A stretch of 64,000 bases of DNA from NCBI GenBank assembly GCA_963784065.1, contig CAWAQA010000006.1:576211-640210 (forward strand). The letters are read 5' to 3'. Within the stretch, counting starts at the first letter, position 1, and every line of letters begins with the position of its first letter. The notes under the pieces were generated by a model. It did no database searches. It was not told where the DNA came from and saw only the letters and a program-made list of their open reading frames with translations. This document shows, in pieces, positions 36,570 to 45,267 of this stretch. The position numbers were made by a program, and so were the translations under genes. The stretch comes from CAWAQA01 sp963784065. GTDB taxonomy: Bacteria > Acidobacteriota > Vicinamibacteria > Vicinamibacterales > UBA2999.

Positions 36570-37822
36570 TCCGCGCCTGGACCTCCTCGACCTTCTCGGC
36601 GCTCGAGACGCCGAACTTCCGGCGCTACCTGTCGGGCCAGGCCGTGAGCCTCATCGGCACCTGGATGCAGACCGTCGCCCTCGGCTGGCTGGTGCTGCAG
36701 CTGACCGGCTCGGGGACGGCCCTGGGCATCGTCGTGGCGGCGCAGTTCCTGCCGATCCTGCTGCTCGGGCCCTACGGCGGCCTGCTCGCCGACCGCATGG
36801 ACAAGCGCCGCCTCCTCATGGCCACCCAGGCGGTCCTCGGCGCCACCGCGCTGGCGCTCGGCGTCCTCGTGGTCACGGGGCTGGTCGAGCTGTGGATGGT
36901 CGTGGTCGTCGCGGTCCTCTTCGGCCTCGTCACGGCCTGCGACAACCCCACCCGCCAGGCCTTCTCGCTGGAGATGGTCGGGCCGGAGCAGCTCCGCAAC
37001 GCGGTGAGCCTGCACAGCACCCTCGTGAACGTCGCCCGCGCCGTCGGGCCCGCCATCGCGGGGATCATCATCGCGACGGCCGGGACCGGCATCTGCTTCC
37101 TGATCAACGCCGCCAGCTACGCGGCGGTGCTGGTCGCCCTGTGGACCATGGAGACGGGAGCCCTCCGCCCCACCCCGCTCGCCGTCCGCGAGCCGGGGCA
37201 GGTGCGCGAGGGCCTGCGCTACGTGGGCCGCACGCCGGGCCTGCTCGTGCCCCTGATCATGCTCGCCCTGATCGGGACGCTGGCCTACGAGTTCCAGGTG
37301 GTGCTGCCGCTGCTGGCGACCGGGCCCTTCGGTGGCGACGCGGCCACCTACGGCGTGCTGACCTCGGCCATGGGCGCGGGCGCGATCGTGGGCGGGCTGG
37401 TCGTCGCCGGCCACGGAAGGACCGGCCTGAGGCCCCTGACGGTGGCCGCCGCGGTCTTCGGGGTCGCGATCCTCGCCGTCGCCCTGTCCCCGACGCTGCC
37501 CGTGGCGGTCGTCGCGCTCGCGGCCACCGGGGCCGCCAGCATCACCTTCCTGGCCACCGGCAACACCACCCTTCAGCTGACCAGCGAGCCCCGCTTCCGC
37601 GGCCGGGTGATGGCGCTCTGGACCGTCGCCTTCCTCGGCAGCACGCCGATCGGCGCGCCGATCGTGGGGTCCCTCTCCGAGCACGTGGGCCCGCGCGGCG
37701 GCCTGGCCGCGGGGGCCGCGACGTGCTTGGCGGCCGCCGCCGTCGGCGCGCTCGCGCTGGCCCGCGAGGGGCGGCGCGAGGGCGCCGGCCCCCGGCCCCC
37801 CGAGGCCGCCCAGCCCTCCTGA
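36566..37822 (+). CDS. MFS transporter (DHA3/EntS-like)
   Basis: About 418 residues, twelve membrane helices, drug or siderophore efflux type. Landmarks: FRRYLSGQAVSLIGTWMQTV, ALGWLVLQLTGSGTALGIVV, PYGGLLADRMDKRRLLMATQ (loop 2-3 motif), DNPTRQAFSLEMVGPEQLRN and AVSLHSTLVNVARAVGPAIA, which are DHA3 hallmarks, and FRGRVMALWTVAFLGSTPIG. The start codon is not clear; the frame is open from the marR gene and a CTG at 36,566 overlaps its stop. Regulated by the upstream MarR protein. Confidence 0.82.
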   Translation: MIRAWTSSTFSALETPNFRRYLSGQAVSLIGTWMQTVALGWLVLQLTGSGTALGIVVAAQFLPILLLGPYGGLLADRMDKRRLLMATQAVLGATALALGVLVVTGLVELWMVVVVAVLFGLVTACDNPTRQAFSLEMVGPEQLRNAVSLHSTLVNVARAVGPAIAGIIIATAGTGICFLINAASYAAVLVALWTMETGALRPTPLAVREPGQVREGLRYVGRTPGLLVPLIMLALIGTLAYEFQVVLPLLATGPFGGDAATYGVLTSAMGAGAIVGGLVVAGHGRTGLRPLTVAAAVFGVAILAVALSPTLPVAVVALAATGAASITFLATGNTTLQLTSEPRFRGRVMALWTVAFLGSTPIGAPIVGSLSEHVGPRGGLAAGAATCLAAAAVGALALAREGRREGAGPRPPEAAQPS

Positions 37823-37826
37823 GGCC

Positions 37827-38285
37827 CTACGCGCCCGCCCCGGGGGAGAAGCGGTCGTGCTCCACGACCAGGCGCTCGTACGACTGCTCCATCAGCGGGC
37901 TGGAGAGCAGGAAGTCGGCCGTCGCCCTGTTGCAGGCGATGGGCGCGTTGTGCACGACCGTGACCCGCAGCAGGGCCTTGACGTCGACGTCGTGAGGCTG
38001 GGCCTCGAGCGGGTCCCAGAAGAAGATCACCAGGTCGATGCGCCCCTCGGCGATGGCCGCGCCGACCTGCTGGTCGCCGCCGAGGGGGCCGCTGAGGAAG
38101 CGCGTCACCGGGAGGCCGAGCTCGGTGGCGATGAGCCCGCCGGTGGTGCCGGTGGCGAACAGCTCGTGCCTCGACAGCGAGCCGCGGTTGTAGCGGGCCC
38201 ACTCGAGCATGTCGTCCTTGCGGTTGTCGTGCGCGATCAGCGCGATGCGCTTGCGCGAGGTCATGCCGACGCGGTGGATCCGCAT
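37827..38285 (-). CDS. mgsA: methylglyoxal synthase
   Basis: Converts dihydroxyacetone phosphate to methylglyoxal and phosphate, a glycolytic bypass under phosphate limitation. RKRIALIAHDNRKDDMLEWA (DHAP binding), LFATGTTGGLIATELGLPVT (phosphate loop), SGPLGGDQQVGAAIAEGRID with the catalytic Asp, VIFFWDPLEAQPHDVDVKAL, NAPIACNRATADFLLSS. Start at the ATG 38,285 or 38,264 (MTSRKRIAL). Convergent with the MFS gene. Length about 150 residues as usual. Confidence 0.9.
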   Translation of the reverse strand: MRIHRVGMTSRKRIALIAHDNRKDDMLEWARYNRGSLSRHELFATGTTGGLIATELGLPVTRFLSGPLGGDQQVGAAIAEGRIDLVIFFWDPLEAQPHDVDVKALLRVTVVHNAPIACNRATADFLLSSPLMEQSYERLVVEHDRFSPGAGA

Positions 38286-38392
38286 CGGCTGCCTCGGTCC
38301 CGCGCAGGACCCGCGGGTCCGAATCCGTGGTCGCCATTCGGCTGGGCCTCCTCGAGGGGTGCCCGACCGAAGGTAGCGTAGCCTTGCCCTGG

Positions 38393-39196
38393 ATGACGAC
38401 AACGGCCGCCCCGCCCTCGCTCATGATCGACGGCCGCCTCGTGCCCGCCGGCGACGTGCCCCGGGTGGCCCTCGACGACGGCCTCGTGCGCGGCGACGGC
38501 GTCTTCGAGGGCATCCGGCTCTACGACCGCCGGCCGCGGACGCCCGGCTGGCACCTCGACCGGCTCGCGCGCTCGGCGGAGACGATCGGCCTCGGCCTCG
38601 ACCGAGCCCTGATCGAGGAGGAGCTCGCCGCGTTCTGCCGGGCGACCACGGCCGCCGACTGCGCCGTGCGCCTGATCGTCACGCGCGGCGGCCAGCGCGT
38701 CTGGCGCGAGGAGCCGATCCCGCCCGGCGGACCCGGAGGGCGTGCGCCTGCTGCCGGTCGCCCACCGCGTGACGCCGCTCCTGGTCGGCGCCAAGACCCT
38801 GTCGTACGCGGCCAACATGGAGGCGGGCCGCCGCGCCCGCGCCGGCCGGCTGCCACGAGGCCCTGCTCGTGGACGCCGATCGCGGCCTGGTGCTGGAGGG
38901 GCCGACCTGGTCGCTGGGCTGGCTCGACGGCGACACGCTGGTCTTCCCGCCGCTCGAGCTCGGGATCCTCGACTCCCTCACCCGCCGCCTGGCCTGCGAG
39001 GCGCTCCCGGTGCGCGAGGAGGCGGCCGGGCTCGACGAGCTGGCGGGCGCCGACGGGGCGCCTGGCCCTCTCCACCCTCACCGAGGCGCGCCCGGTCGCC
39101 GAGGTCCGGGGGGTCGCGAGCTACGACCCGGCGTCGCCGCGCGTCCTCGCCGCGGCCGCCGCCATCCGCGAGGCCATCGCCGCCGCCATCCCCTGA
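38393..39196 (+). CDS. class IV aminotransferase (BCAT/ADC-lyase type), three frameshifts
   Basis: PLP enzyme. MIDGRLVPAGDVPRVALDDG, VRGDGVFEGIRLYDRRPRTP (start of fold), then LVGAKTLSYAANMEAGRRAR with the PLP Lys, and EALLVDADRGLVLEGPTWSL with the Glu that contacts the pyridine N. GILDSLTRRLACEALPVREE binds the phosphate side. ALSTLTEARPVAEVRGV is the C-terminal substrate loop. Either branched-chain aminotransferase or aminodeoxychorismate lyase; length (about 268) slightly favours the latter. Shifts near 38,728, 38,850 and 39,062. Confidence 0.78.
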   Translation: MTTTAAPPSLMIDGRLVPAGDVPRVALDDGLVRGDGVFEGIRLYDRRPRTPGWHLDRLARSAETIGLGLDRALIEEELAAFCRATTAADCAVRLIVTRGGQRVWREEPIPPGGPGGRAPAAGRPPRDAAPGRRQDPVVRGQHGGGPPRPRRPAATRPCSWTPIAAWCWRGRPGRWAGSTATRWSSRRSSSGSSTPSPAAWPARRSRCARRRPGSTSWRAPTGRLALSTLTEARPVAEVRGVASYDPASPRVLAAAAAIREAIAAAIP

Positions 39197-39685
39197 CGCG
39201 CCGTCAGGGCCGTGTACGGCGGAGGGCGACGCCCCCACCCCCAGCGCGGCACCGGCGCGTGCTCGGCGACGGCGGCGCCGGGCTGGGAGTTCTCGAAGGC
39301 GAGCCGCGTGCCCCACTCGAGGTACGCCAGCAGGGCCGAACGGAACTCCGGGTCGGCGGGGAGCCCGGCGTCGTCGGCGGCCACGCTCATCAGCGAGACG
39401 AAGCGGCGCCGTTGCTCGACCGTGATGCCCAGGTCGCGGTGGTGGGCGAGCATCCGCTCGTAGCCGCCCAGGTCCGACGTGTAGCGGGCGGGCCCGCCGA
39501 AGACCTCGATCCACCACGCCGTCACGTGGCTGCGGTGCTCGCGGGAGACTCCTCCCGGGAAGAGCGGCGAGATCAGGTCGTCGCGCTCGACCCGGTCGTA
39601 GAAGGCGTTGATCATCCGCTCGAGGGCGGCGTCGCCCCCGGCCCACTCGTGGAGGGTGGGCGGCGCCTCCCGAGGGGGGGCTCAC
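39121..39685 (-). CDS. group II truncated haemoglobin
   Basis: 2-on-2 globin for oxygen or NO chemistry. LHEWAGGDAALERMINAFYD, RVERDDLISPLFPGGVSREH, VTAWWIEVFGGPARYTSDLG, YERMLAHHRDLGITVEQRRR with the proximal His, and SALLAYLEWGTRLAFENSQP with the Trp of group II globins. PVPRWGWGRRPPPY is the usual tail. A base error near 39,670 links the GTG at 39,685. The natural stop is probably near 39,200; the frame as read runs to 39,121 and overlaps the convergent aminotransferase. Confidence 0.82.
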
Positions 39686-39909
39686 CCCGGCGACGATACG
39701 CGCTCGCCGCTCAGCGGCGCCAGCAGCCCGCGCTCGCGCAGGTGGTCGAGGATGCCGCGGCTGACTGCGGCGGCGATGAGGTCGGTGCGTGCGAGGAAGG
39801 CGTCGTCGGTGCCCCCCGCGCCCGCCTCGACGAGGACCCGGGCCGCCGCGCGAGAGCGGTAGAAGCCGTAGAAGCTCATCATCCGTGGGTTGCCGTCGCG
39901 GGTCTGCAC
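39682..39909 (-). CDS. 75-aa protein coupled to truncated globin
   Basis: Small basic-acidic helical protein: SFYGFYRSRAAARVLVEAGA, GGTDDAFLARTDLIAAAVSR, GILDHLRERGLLAPL. GTG start (alternative ATGs nine to eleven codons in). Its TGA overlaps the globin GTG, so both are translated together. Family unknown. Codon use matches neighbours. Confidence 0.5.
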   Translation of the reverse strand: MQTRDGNPRMMSFYGFYRSRAAARVLVEAGAGGTDDAFLARTDLIAAAVSRGILDHLRERGLLAPLSGERVSSPG

Positions 39910-39915
39910 GCCCCC

Positions 39916-40479
39916 CTAGCGGCCGCGCGCGCCGTTGGCGGCCGCGTGTAGATCGGGCGGTAGCGCGCCGCGATGCGGTGGGCGAGGTCGCGGGAGCGCC
40001 GCTCGACCGCGGCCGAGACGGTCGTCGCGCGGCGGTGCGGCGCCGAGTCCGGGTAGGGGCGCGGGCTCGGCGCGCCGCCGCCCTCGCCGTGGTACCAGTT
40101 CTCTCCGTCGCCGGTGATGGCGTGGCCGATGGCGGCCGCGCCCTCCGGGATGTCGTGATGGAGGCTGATGAAGACGGCCGCCGGAGCGCCCCACGGGGTG
40201 ACGAGACCCGGCGACTCGCGGGCGTCGAACGCCCGCCGCGCGCAGGCGCGCCACGACCTTGGGCGCCAGCCGCGTCGTGAAGCCGACCTCCGAGCCGAAG
40301 GGGCCCGACCCGGCGCCGGTCTGGTCGCGGTAGCCCGGCTCCCGCGGCCCCTCGTGGCCGGCCTGGACGTAGACCACCGGCCGCGCGCCGAGCGCCGGCG
40401 CGGCGGCGGCGAGGGCGCAGGCGGCGGCGAGGGCGACCGGCAGGGCGGCGCGGGCGAGGCGCGTGGGGGTCCGGCGCAC
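39916..40479 (-). CDS. N-acetylmuramoyl-L-alanine amidase (Amidase_3-like), frameshifted
   Basis: Secreted zinc amidase cutting the peptide from peptidoglycan. Signal peptide RAALPVALAAACALAAAAPA. Zinc ligands: His in YVQAGHEGPREPG, Glu in FGSEVGFTTRLAPKVVARLR, His in VFISLHHDIPEGAAAIGH. TVSAAVERRSRDLAHRIAAR is the catalytic-side helix. Shifts near 40,238 and 39,935; with these the tail reads YTAANGARGR to the TAG at 39,916. About 188 residues, catalytic domain only, no cell-wall-binding repeats seen. Confidence 0.75.
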   Translation of the reverse strand: MRRTPTRLARAALPVALAAACALAAAAPALGARPVVYVQAGHEGPREPGYRDQTGAGSGPFGSEVGFTTRLAPKVVARLRAAGVRRPRVAGSRHPVGRSGGRLHQPPSRHPGGRGRHRPRHHRRRRELVPRRGRRRAEPAPLPGLGAAPPRDDRLGRGRAALPRPRPPHRGALPPDLHAAANGARGR

Positions 40480-40524
40480 CGGGCAAGACTAGGCGAGCCG
40501 CCCGCCTGCGCCGCGCCGCGCGGG

Positions 40525-41796
40525 TCAGGCATGCCAGAGGTCCATGTGGCGCCGGTGCAGGTCGGAGTAGGAGCCGTCGGCGTAGTGGCGGTCGTAGAAC
40601 CCCAGGTCGAGGTGGTGGGCCTGCAGCACCAGCCGCACGAACATCGGGTCGATGAACGCCGGGAACCGCCCGTACGCCTCGAGCACGTGCTGGGTGAACG
40701 CGGTGACGATCTCGATCGTCTCCTCGGTCGGGTCCTCCCGGCCCGCAAGGACCTCGGCCGGGCGGGCGTATGGCGAGGCGGCGCGCGGGTCGGCGCGGCG
40801 CTCGGCCAGGAAGCGCTGCACGGCCTCGCCCATGTCGGCGACGTAGGGCGGGCACAGCGCCTCGTGCACGCCGGCGCGGCCCACCGGCACCGGGCGCGCG
40901 TGCGCCCGCGGCGTGCGCGAGGGCGTGACGAAGTCGAAGCCCAGGCCGCGGTGGGCGGGGTCGGCCCCGAGCACGTGGTGCGGCAGGAAGCCGGTGAACG
41001 CCCAGCCGCCGAGCCCCAGCGCCTGAAGCGCCAGGCTCATGTTCTGGCAGATGAAGGCGCCCTCGACGTTGAGCGTCGTCAGCACCCGCAGCTCGAGGTC
41101 GATGAGCGAGATCTCGGTGCGCCCCAGCCGGCCGCCGGCCACCCAGCGCTCGAGGCCGCACGCCCCGCCGGCCAGCTCGTCCACGATCGAGAAGCGGTTG
41201 CGCTCGTCGAAGTAGATGAACAGCAGCGTGAGGTACTCGACGGTCATGTTCGTCACGGGGATGAACAGCGTCGTGCCGGGCCGGTTGACGTTCCACGCGT
41301 TGAAGGCGAACAGCCCCGGCTCGCCGGTGGGCAGGTCGGCGCGGCCCTCCTCCAGGGTGAGGCGCGCGCCGCGGAACAGCCGCGTCATCGCCACCGCCGC
41401 GTCGGCCGGGTCGGACGCGGCGCGCGCGGCCTCCGCCTCCTCCTCGGGCTCGCGCCCGCGCAGGCGCGCGACGTGCAGCCCCGCGTCGTTGGTGAAGAAG
41501 AGCTCGGTCGAGTGCGAGTTCACCGAGCACGGCCACGAGCGCCCGATCCAGCGGTGCATCCACGACAGGCCGTCGGGCGGCAGGTCCCCGAGCGCGAGCC
41601 CCGTGACGCCGGTCCCCAGCCAGACCAGCACGGCCTCCTCCAGCTCGCTCAGGGGCACCGGCTCGGCCTCGGACGCGTGCGCCAGCGGGCCGCTCGGCAG
41701 GGTCATGCCCAGCCCGAAGCGTCGCGAGCGGCGCGTCATGAGGGCGTCGGCGAGGGGAAGCTCGAGGGCGTCGCGCAGGCCGGGAGGGAGCTCCAT
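40525..41796 (-). CDS. nitroreductase-like protein of unknown function
   Basis: 423 residues, frame intact. The start LPLADALMTRRSRRFGLGMT is the FMN-contacting opening of nitroreductase-like proteins (R-R-S-R-R-F). LPLSELEEAVLVWLGTG variant and GVTGLALGDLPP follow. The remainder (VEYLTLLFIYFDERNRFSIV, VEGAFICQNMSLALQALGLG, GGWAFTGFLPHHVLG) fits a divergent, probably one-chain-two-domain member known from actinobacteria and proteobacteria. No substrate can be assigned. ATG at 41,796 is chosen because upstream residues belong to another gene. Confidence 0.6.
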   Translation of the reverse strand: MELPPGLRDALELPLADALMTRRSRRFGLGMTLPSGPLAHASEAEPVPLSELEEAVLVWLGTGVTGLALGDLPPDGLSWMHRWIGRSWPCSVNSHSTELFFTNDAGLHVARLRGREPEEEAEAARAASDPADAAVAMTRLFRGARLTLEEGRADLPTGEPGLFAFNAWNVNRPGTTLFIPVTNMTVEYLTLLFIYFDERNRFSIVDELAGGACGLERWVAGGRLGRTEISLIDLELRVLTTLNVEGAFICQNMSLALQALGLGGWAFTGFLPHHVLGADPAHRGLGFDFVTPSRTPRAHARPVPVGRAGVHEALCPPYVADMGEAVQRFLAERRADPRAASPYARPAEVLAGREDPTEETIEIVTAFTQHVLEAYGRFPAFIDPMFVRLVLQAHHLDLGFYDRHYADGSYSDLHRRHMDLWHA

Positions 41797-41807
41797 CGCC
41801 GGGCAGT

Positions 41808-42196
41808 CTAGGCGGCTGGTCGGGCGACCTCGAGGACGGCCAGGATGTTGCCGGCCGGGTCGCGGAACCACGCGATCGGCGGGCCGGCCTTGCGGAAGAC
41901 GCCCTTCTCGTCGGTCTCGAGCTCGCCGGTGTACGACTCGAACTCGACCCCGGCGGCGCGCGAGGTCGTCGACCGCGCGGTCGATGTCGTCGACCGGGAA
42001 GTTGAGGATCGTGTACGTCGCCGGCTCGTGGTCGGGCTTCGGGTAGATCAGGACCGGCCGGCCGCCCGCGATGTGCAGCGTCGAGCACGCCGTCCTCCTC
42101 GGTCACCTCGAGCCCGAGGGTCCCGCCGTAGAAGTCCTTCGCCGCGTCGGTGTCGGGCACCGCGAAGCCGGAGAAGGCGCGCGTGTCTCGGAACAT
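41808..42196 (-). CDS. VOC/glyoxalase-like protein, frameshifted
   Basis: Small vicinal-oxygen-chelate protein. RDTRAFSGFAVPDTDAAKDF, YGGTLGLEVTEEDGVLD, then VLIYPKPDHEPATYTILNFP, VDDIDRAVDDL, GVEFESYTGELETDEKGVFR, AWFRDPAGNILAVLEVARPA. The metal ligands include Glu in AVLEV; the first-His position is occupied by FAV, so a full metal site is doubtful. Shifts near 42,080 and 41,965. In front of it lies the DHA2 pump, 22 bp away on the same strand. Confidence 0.75.
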
Positions 42197-42218
42197 CGGT
42201 TCCTCCTGTTCTGTCGTC

Positions 42219-43730
42219 TCACGTATCCGTACCCGCTTTGAGCAGCAGCGCAGCCAGCACCGCGAGCGCCGCCATGAGGACCGCGCCCACCGTGGCGGCG
42301 GCCTGGAACCCGACCGCGAAGGCCTCGGTGGCGGCGTCCAGCAGCCGGGAGGGAAGGTCGGCGGCCGCCCCGACGGCGCCGCCGAGGGTGTCGCGGGCGG
42401 CCTCGGCGGCGCCGGGGTTGACCCCCGCGGTCGCGGCGTCCTCCATCCGGCCGCGGTAGACCGCGGCGCCGATGCTGCCGAGCACGGCGATGCCGAGCGC
42501 GCCGCCGAGCTCGGCGCCGGTCTCGGAGAGCCCGGACGCCACCCCGGCCCGCTCCGGCGGGGCCGCCCCCACGACGAGGTCCGTGCCGAGCGTCACCGCG
42601 GGCGAGGCCCCCAGCGCCAGCAGCACGGACCCGGCGACCACGGCCGTCAGGCCGGACTCCCCGTCGACCCGGGTCATCAGCGCCAGGCCCGCCACGGCGA
42701 GCGCCGCGGCGCCCGCCACCGCGAGCCGGGGCGCGACGCGGCGCACCAGGAGCGGGGCGAGCATCGAGCCCACGATGAACCCCGCGGCCGAGGGCAGCGT
42801 CCAGAGCCCCGCCTCCAGCGGCGAGTAGCCCAGCACCAGCTGCAGGTACTGGGCGATGAAGAACGCGCTGCCGAACACCACGAAGAGCGCCGCGCTGTTC
42901 ATCCCGAGGGCGACGCTGAAGGCGGGGGCCCGGAACAGGCGCAGGTCGACCAGCGGGTCGTCCAGGCGCCGCTGGCGGGCGAGGAAGAGCGCGCCGACGG
43001 CCAGGCCCCCCGCGATCGAGAGGACGGCCGGCACGCCGGCCGAGCCGTCCTCGGCGATCCTCTTGACCCCGTAGATCACCCCGAGCACCGCCACCAGCGA
43101 CATGGCGGCGCTCACCAGGTCCAGGCGACCGGCGTCGGGGTCGCGGTACTCCGGCAGCAGCCGGGGCCCGACGATCAGCAGGAGCGCCATCACCGGGACG
43201 GCGAGCAGGAAGACCGAGCCCCACCAGAAGTGATCGAGCAGGAGCCCGCCGGCCAGCGGGCCGATCGCCGCCCCGGCGGAGAAGCTGGTGACCCAGACCG
43301 CGATCGCGAGCGTGCGCTGCCGGTCGTCCTGGAACATGTTGCGGATCAGGGAGAGCGTCGACGGCGCCAGGGTCGCGGCGGCGACGCCCAGCAGCGCCCG
43401 CGAGGCGATCAGCATCTCCGCGCTGGTCGAGAAGGCGGCCAGCACGGAGGCGCCGCCGAAGGCGGCGGCGCCGATCAGCAGCAGCCTGCGGCGCCCGACG
43501 CGGTCGCCGAGCGTCCCCATCGTGATCAGCAGGCCCGCCAGCAGGAAGCCGTAGATGTCCGAGATCCACAGGAGCTCGGCGCTGCTGGGATCCAGGTCCT
43601 CGCTCAGCTGGGGCACGGCGAGGAACAGCACCGTGAGGTCCATCGAGTAGAGCAGGCAGGGCAGGGCGATCACCGCCAGCCCGATCCACTCCCGTCTGCC
43701 CGCGCGCGGCGGCCCCGTGCCCGTCACCAC
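42219..43730 (-). CDS. DHA2-family multidrug efflux transporter
   Basis: 503 residues, 14 membrane helices, frame intact. Motif D1 LYSMDLTVLFLAVPQLSEDL; motif A GTLGDRVGRRRLLLIGAAAF; motif B IASRALLGVAAATLAPSTLS; motif C LAIAVWVTSFSAGAAIGPLA-GG. The charged D-x-x-V and R residues needed for proton coupling are present. Such QacA/EmrB-type pumps export cationic drugs or dyes. Expressed with the VOC gene and perhaps the sigma factor upstream (71-bp gap). Confidence 0.88.
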   Translation of the reverse strand: MVTGTGPPRAGRREWIGLAVIALPCLLYSMDLTVLFLAVPQLSEDLDPSSAELLWISDIYGFLLAGLLITMGTLGDRVGRRRLLLIGAAAFGGASVLAAFSTSAEMLIASRALLGVAAATLAPSTLSLIRNMFQDDRQRTLAIAVWVTSFSAGAAIGPLAGGLLLDHFWWGSVFLLAVPVMALLLIVGPRLLPEYRDPDAGRLDLVSAAMSLVAVLGVIYGVKRIAEDGSAGVPAVLSIAGGLAVGALFLARQRRLDDPLVDLRLFRAPAFSVALGMNSAALFVVFGSAFFIAQYLQLVLGYSPLEAGLWTLPSAAGFIVGSMLAPLLVRRVAPRLAVAGAAALAVAGLALMTRVDGESGLTAVVAGSVLLALGASPAVTLGTDLVVGAAPPERAGVASGLSETGAELGGALGIAVLGSIGAAVYRGRMEDAATAGVNPGAAEAARDTLGGAVGAAADLPSRLLDAATEAFAVGFQAAATVGAVLMAALAVLAALLLKAGTDT

Positions 43731-43801
43731 GCCCTCCTCCCCACCCTCGATCGCTCCCGTCTCACATGTTGACGGAGCGCGCCCGGAAAGTCATCGGGGC
43801 G

Positions 43802-44789
43802 TCAGAGCTTCGACGGCAGCCCGAACCTCGGGAACAGGGCCGGGAGCACGAAGGCGTTGATCTCGGCGATGCGGCCGTCGCCGACCCGCAGGACGTCGAT
43901 GACCAGGGGCCGGAAGGCGTCGTCGCCGGGCGCGCGCATGTAGACGGCGGCCGCCGGCTGCCGGTTGGCCCGCGTCGCGACGTGCCGGTAGGCCCGCCCG
44001 CCGGCCCAGACCGTCGCCGGCGTGGAAGTCGGCGATCGCCCGCGCGCCGGCGAACCAGGTCGGGTACGGCGGCATGGTCATGCGGGCCTCCTCGGCGAGC
44101 AGGTCCAGCAGCTCGTCGACGTCGGCGCCCTCCATGGCCGCGATGTAGCGGCGCAGGAGGGCCCGCTCGGCCTCGCCGGCGCCGGGCCGGCGGCGCCACT
44201 CCGAGCGGGCCGGGGGCAGGTGCGCCTTCAGCGTCTCGCGGGCGCGCTGGAGCGCGCTGTTGGCCGCGGCCACCGACGTCTCCATGAGCGCCGCGGTCTC
44301 CCGGGCGGACCAGCCGAGGACGTCGCGCAGGACCAGGACGGCCCGCTGCCGCGGCGGCAGGTGCTGGATCGCCGCGAGGAAGGCCAGCTCGATGGTCTCG
44401 CTCGCCTCGGCGGCCGCCTCGGGCCCGGCCGCGTCGTCGGGGACGGCCTCGAGCATGGCGTCGGGGAAGGGCTGGAGCCACGGCAGGTCCGCCTCGGCGA
44501 GGTCGGGGGCGGCGGGGTCGGCCGGGGCGACGTCGGCCGCGAGGACGCGCCGGGGCCGGCGCTCGAGGGCGTCGAGGCAGGCGTTGGTGGCGATGCGGTA
44601 GAGCCACGTCCGCAGGGAGGAGCGACCGCGGAAGCTCCGCCGCCCCCGCCAGGCGCGCAGGAACGTCTCCTGCACCAGGTCCTCGGACTCCTCCAGCGAT
44701 CCGACCATGCGGTAGCAGTGGACCTGCAGCTCGCGCCGGTGGCGCTCCGCCGCAGCGGCGAACGCTGCTTCGTCCGTCGTCTCCCGCAC
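43802..44789 (-). CDS. SigG-like ECF sigma factor with SnoaL C-terminal domain, frameshifted
   Basis: Region 2: RRELQVHCYRMVGSLEESED, LVQETFLRAWRGRRSFRGRS, WLYRIATNACLDALERRPRR. Region 4: LPPRQRAVLVLRDVLGWSAR, ETAALMETSVAAANSALQRA. The C-terminal part (RRYIAAMEGADVDELLDLLA, MTMPPYPTWFAGARAIADFH) is a SnoaL/NTF2-like domain, which in such sigma factors tunes activity in place of an anti-sigma protein. The motif PWLQPFPD fits the TIGR02960 group. A shift near 44,025 leads to VGDGRIAEINAFVLPALFPR and the TGA at 43,802. Confidence 0.85.
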
Positions 44790-44859
44790 GTCCGACCCCC
44801 GGGTGGCTTGCTCCTCCCCCTACAGACCGCGAGCGGGGCCGGGACTCATCGGCGCCGGC

Positions 44860-45267
44860 TCAGTGGCCCCCGTCGGCGGCCGCGCCCCGCACGGTCTCGA
44901 CGACCTCGGCGGCCGGGGCGCCGGGGCCGAGCACCGCCGCCACGCCGGCCTCGCGCAGGGTCGCGACGTCGCGGCCGGGGATGATGCCGCCGATGACGAC
45001 GGGCGTCGCGAGCCCCAGGTCCCGGAGGGCCGTCACCATCAGGGGAGCCAGCGTCAGGTGGCTGGCGTTGTGCATCGAGATGCCCACGACGTCGGCGTCC
45101 TCCTGCTCGACGACGCTCGCGACGCCCTCCGGCGTCTGGCGCAGGCCGAGGTAGACCACCTCCATCCCGGCGTCGCGCAGGATCCGCGCGACCACCTTCA
45201 GCCCGCGGTCGTGCCCGTCGAAGCCCAGCTTGGCGAGCACGACCCGTGTCCCGGGTGGCGCGGTCAC
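44860..45267 (-). CDS. icmB: isobutyryl-CoA-mutase-like small (B12-binding) subunit
   Basis: 135 residues. VVLAKLGFDGHDRGLKVVAR carries the DxHxxG cobalamin-binding motif, whose His coordinates cobalt. EVVYLGLRQTPEGVASVVEQ, DADVVGISMHNASHLTLAPL, PVVIGGIIPGRDVATLREAG complete the fold. The length equals IcmB (about 136). GTG start overlaps the large-subunit stop, so the two chains are made in equal amounts. Confidence 0.85.
   Translation of the reverse strand: MTAPPGTRVVLAKLGFDGHDRGLKVVARILRDAGMEVVYLGLRQTPEGVASVVEQEDADVVGISMHNASHLTLAPLMVTALRDLGLATPVVIGGIIPGRDVATLREAGVAAVLGPGAPAAEVVETVRGAAADGGH

Noticed and set aside
38978..42196. 1072-codon minus-strand frame
   Set aside because: It is a concatenation of VOC, nitroreductase-like, amidase and globin genes read partly in wrong frames; only short stretches make sense.
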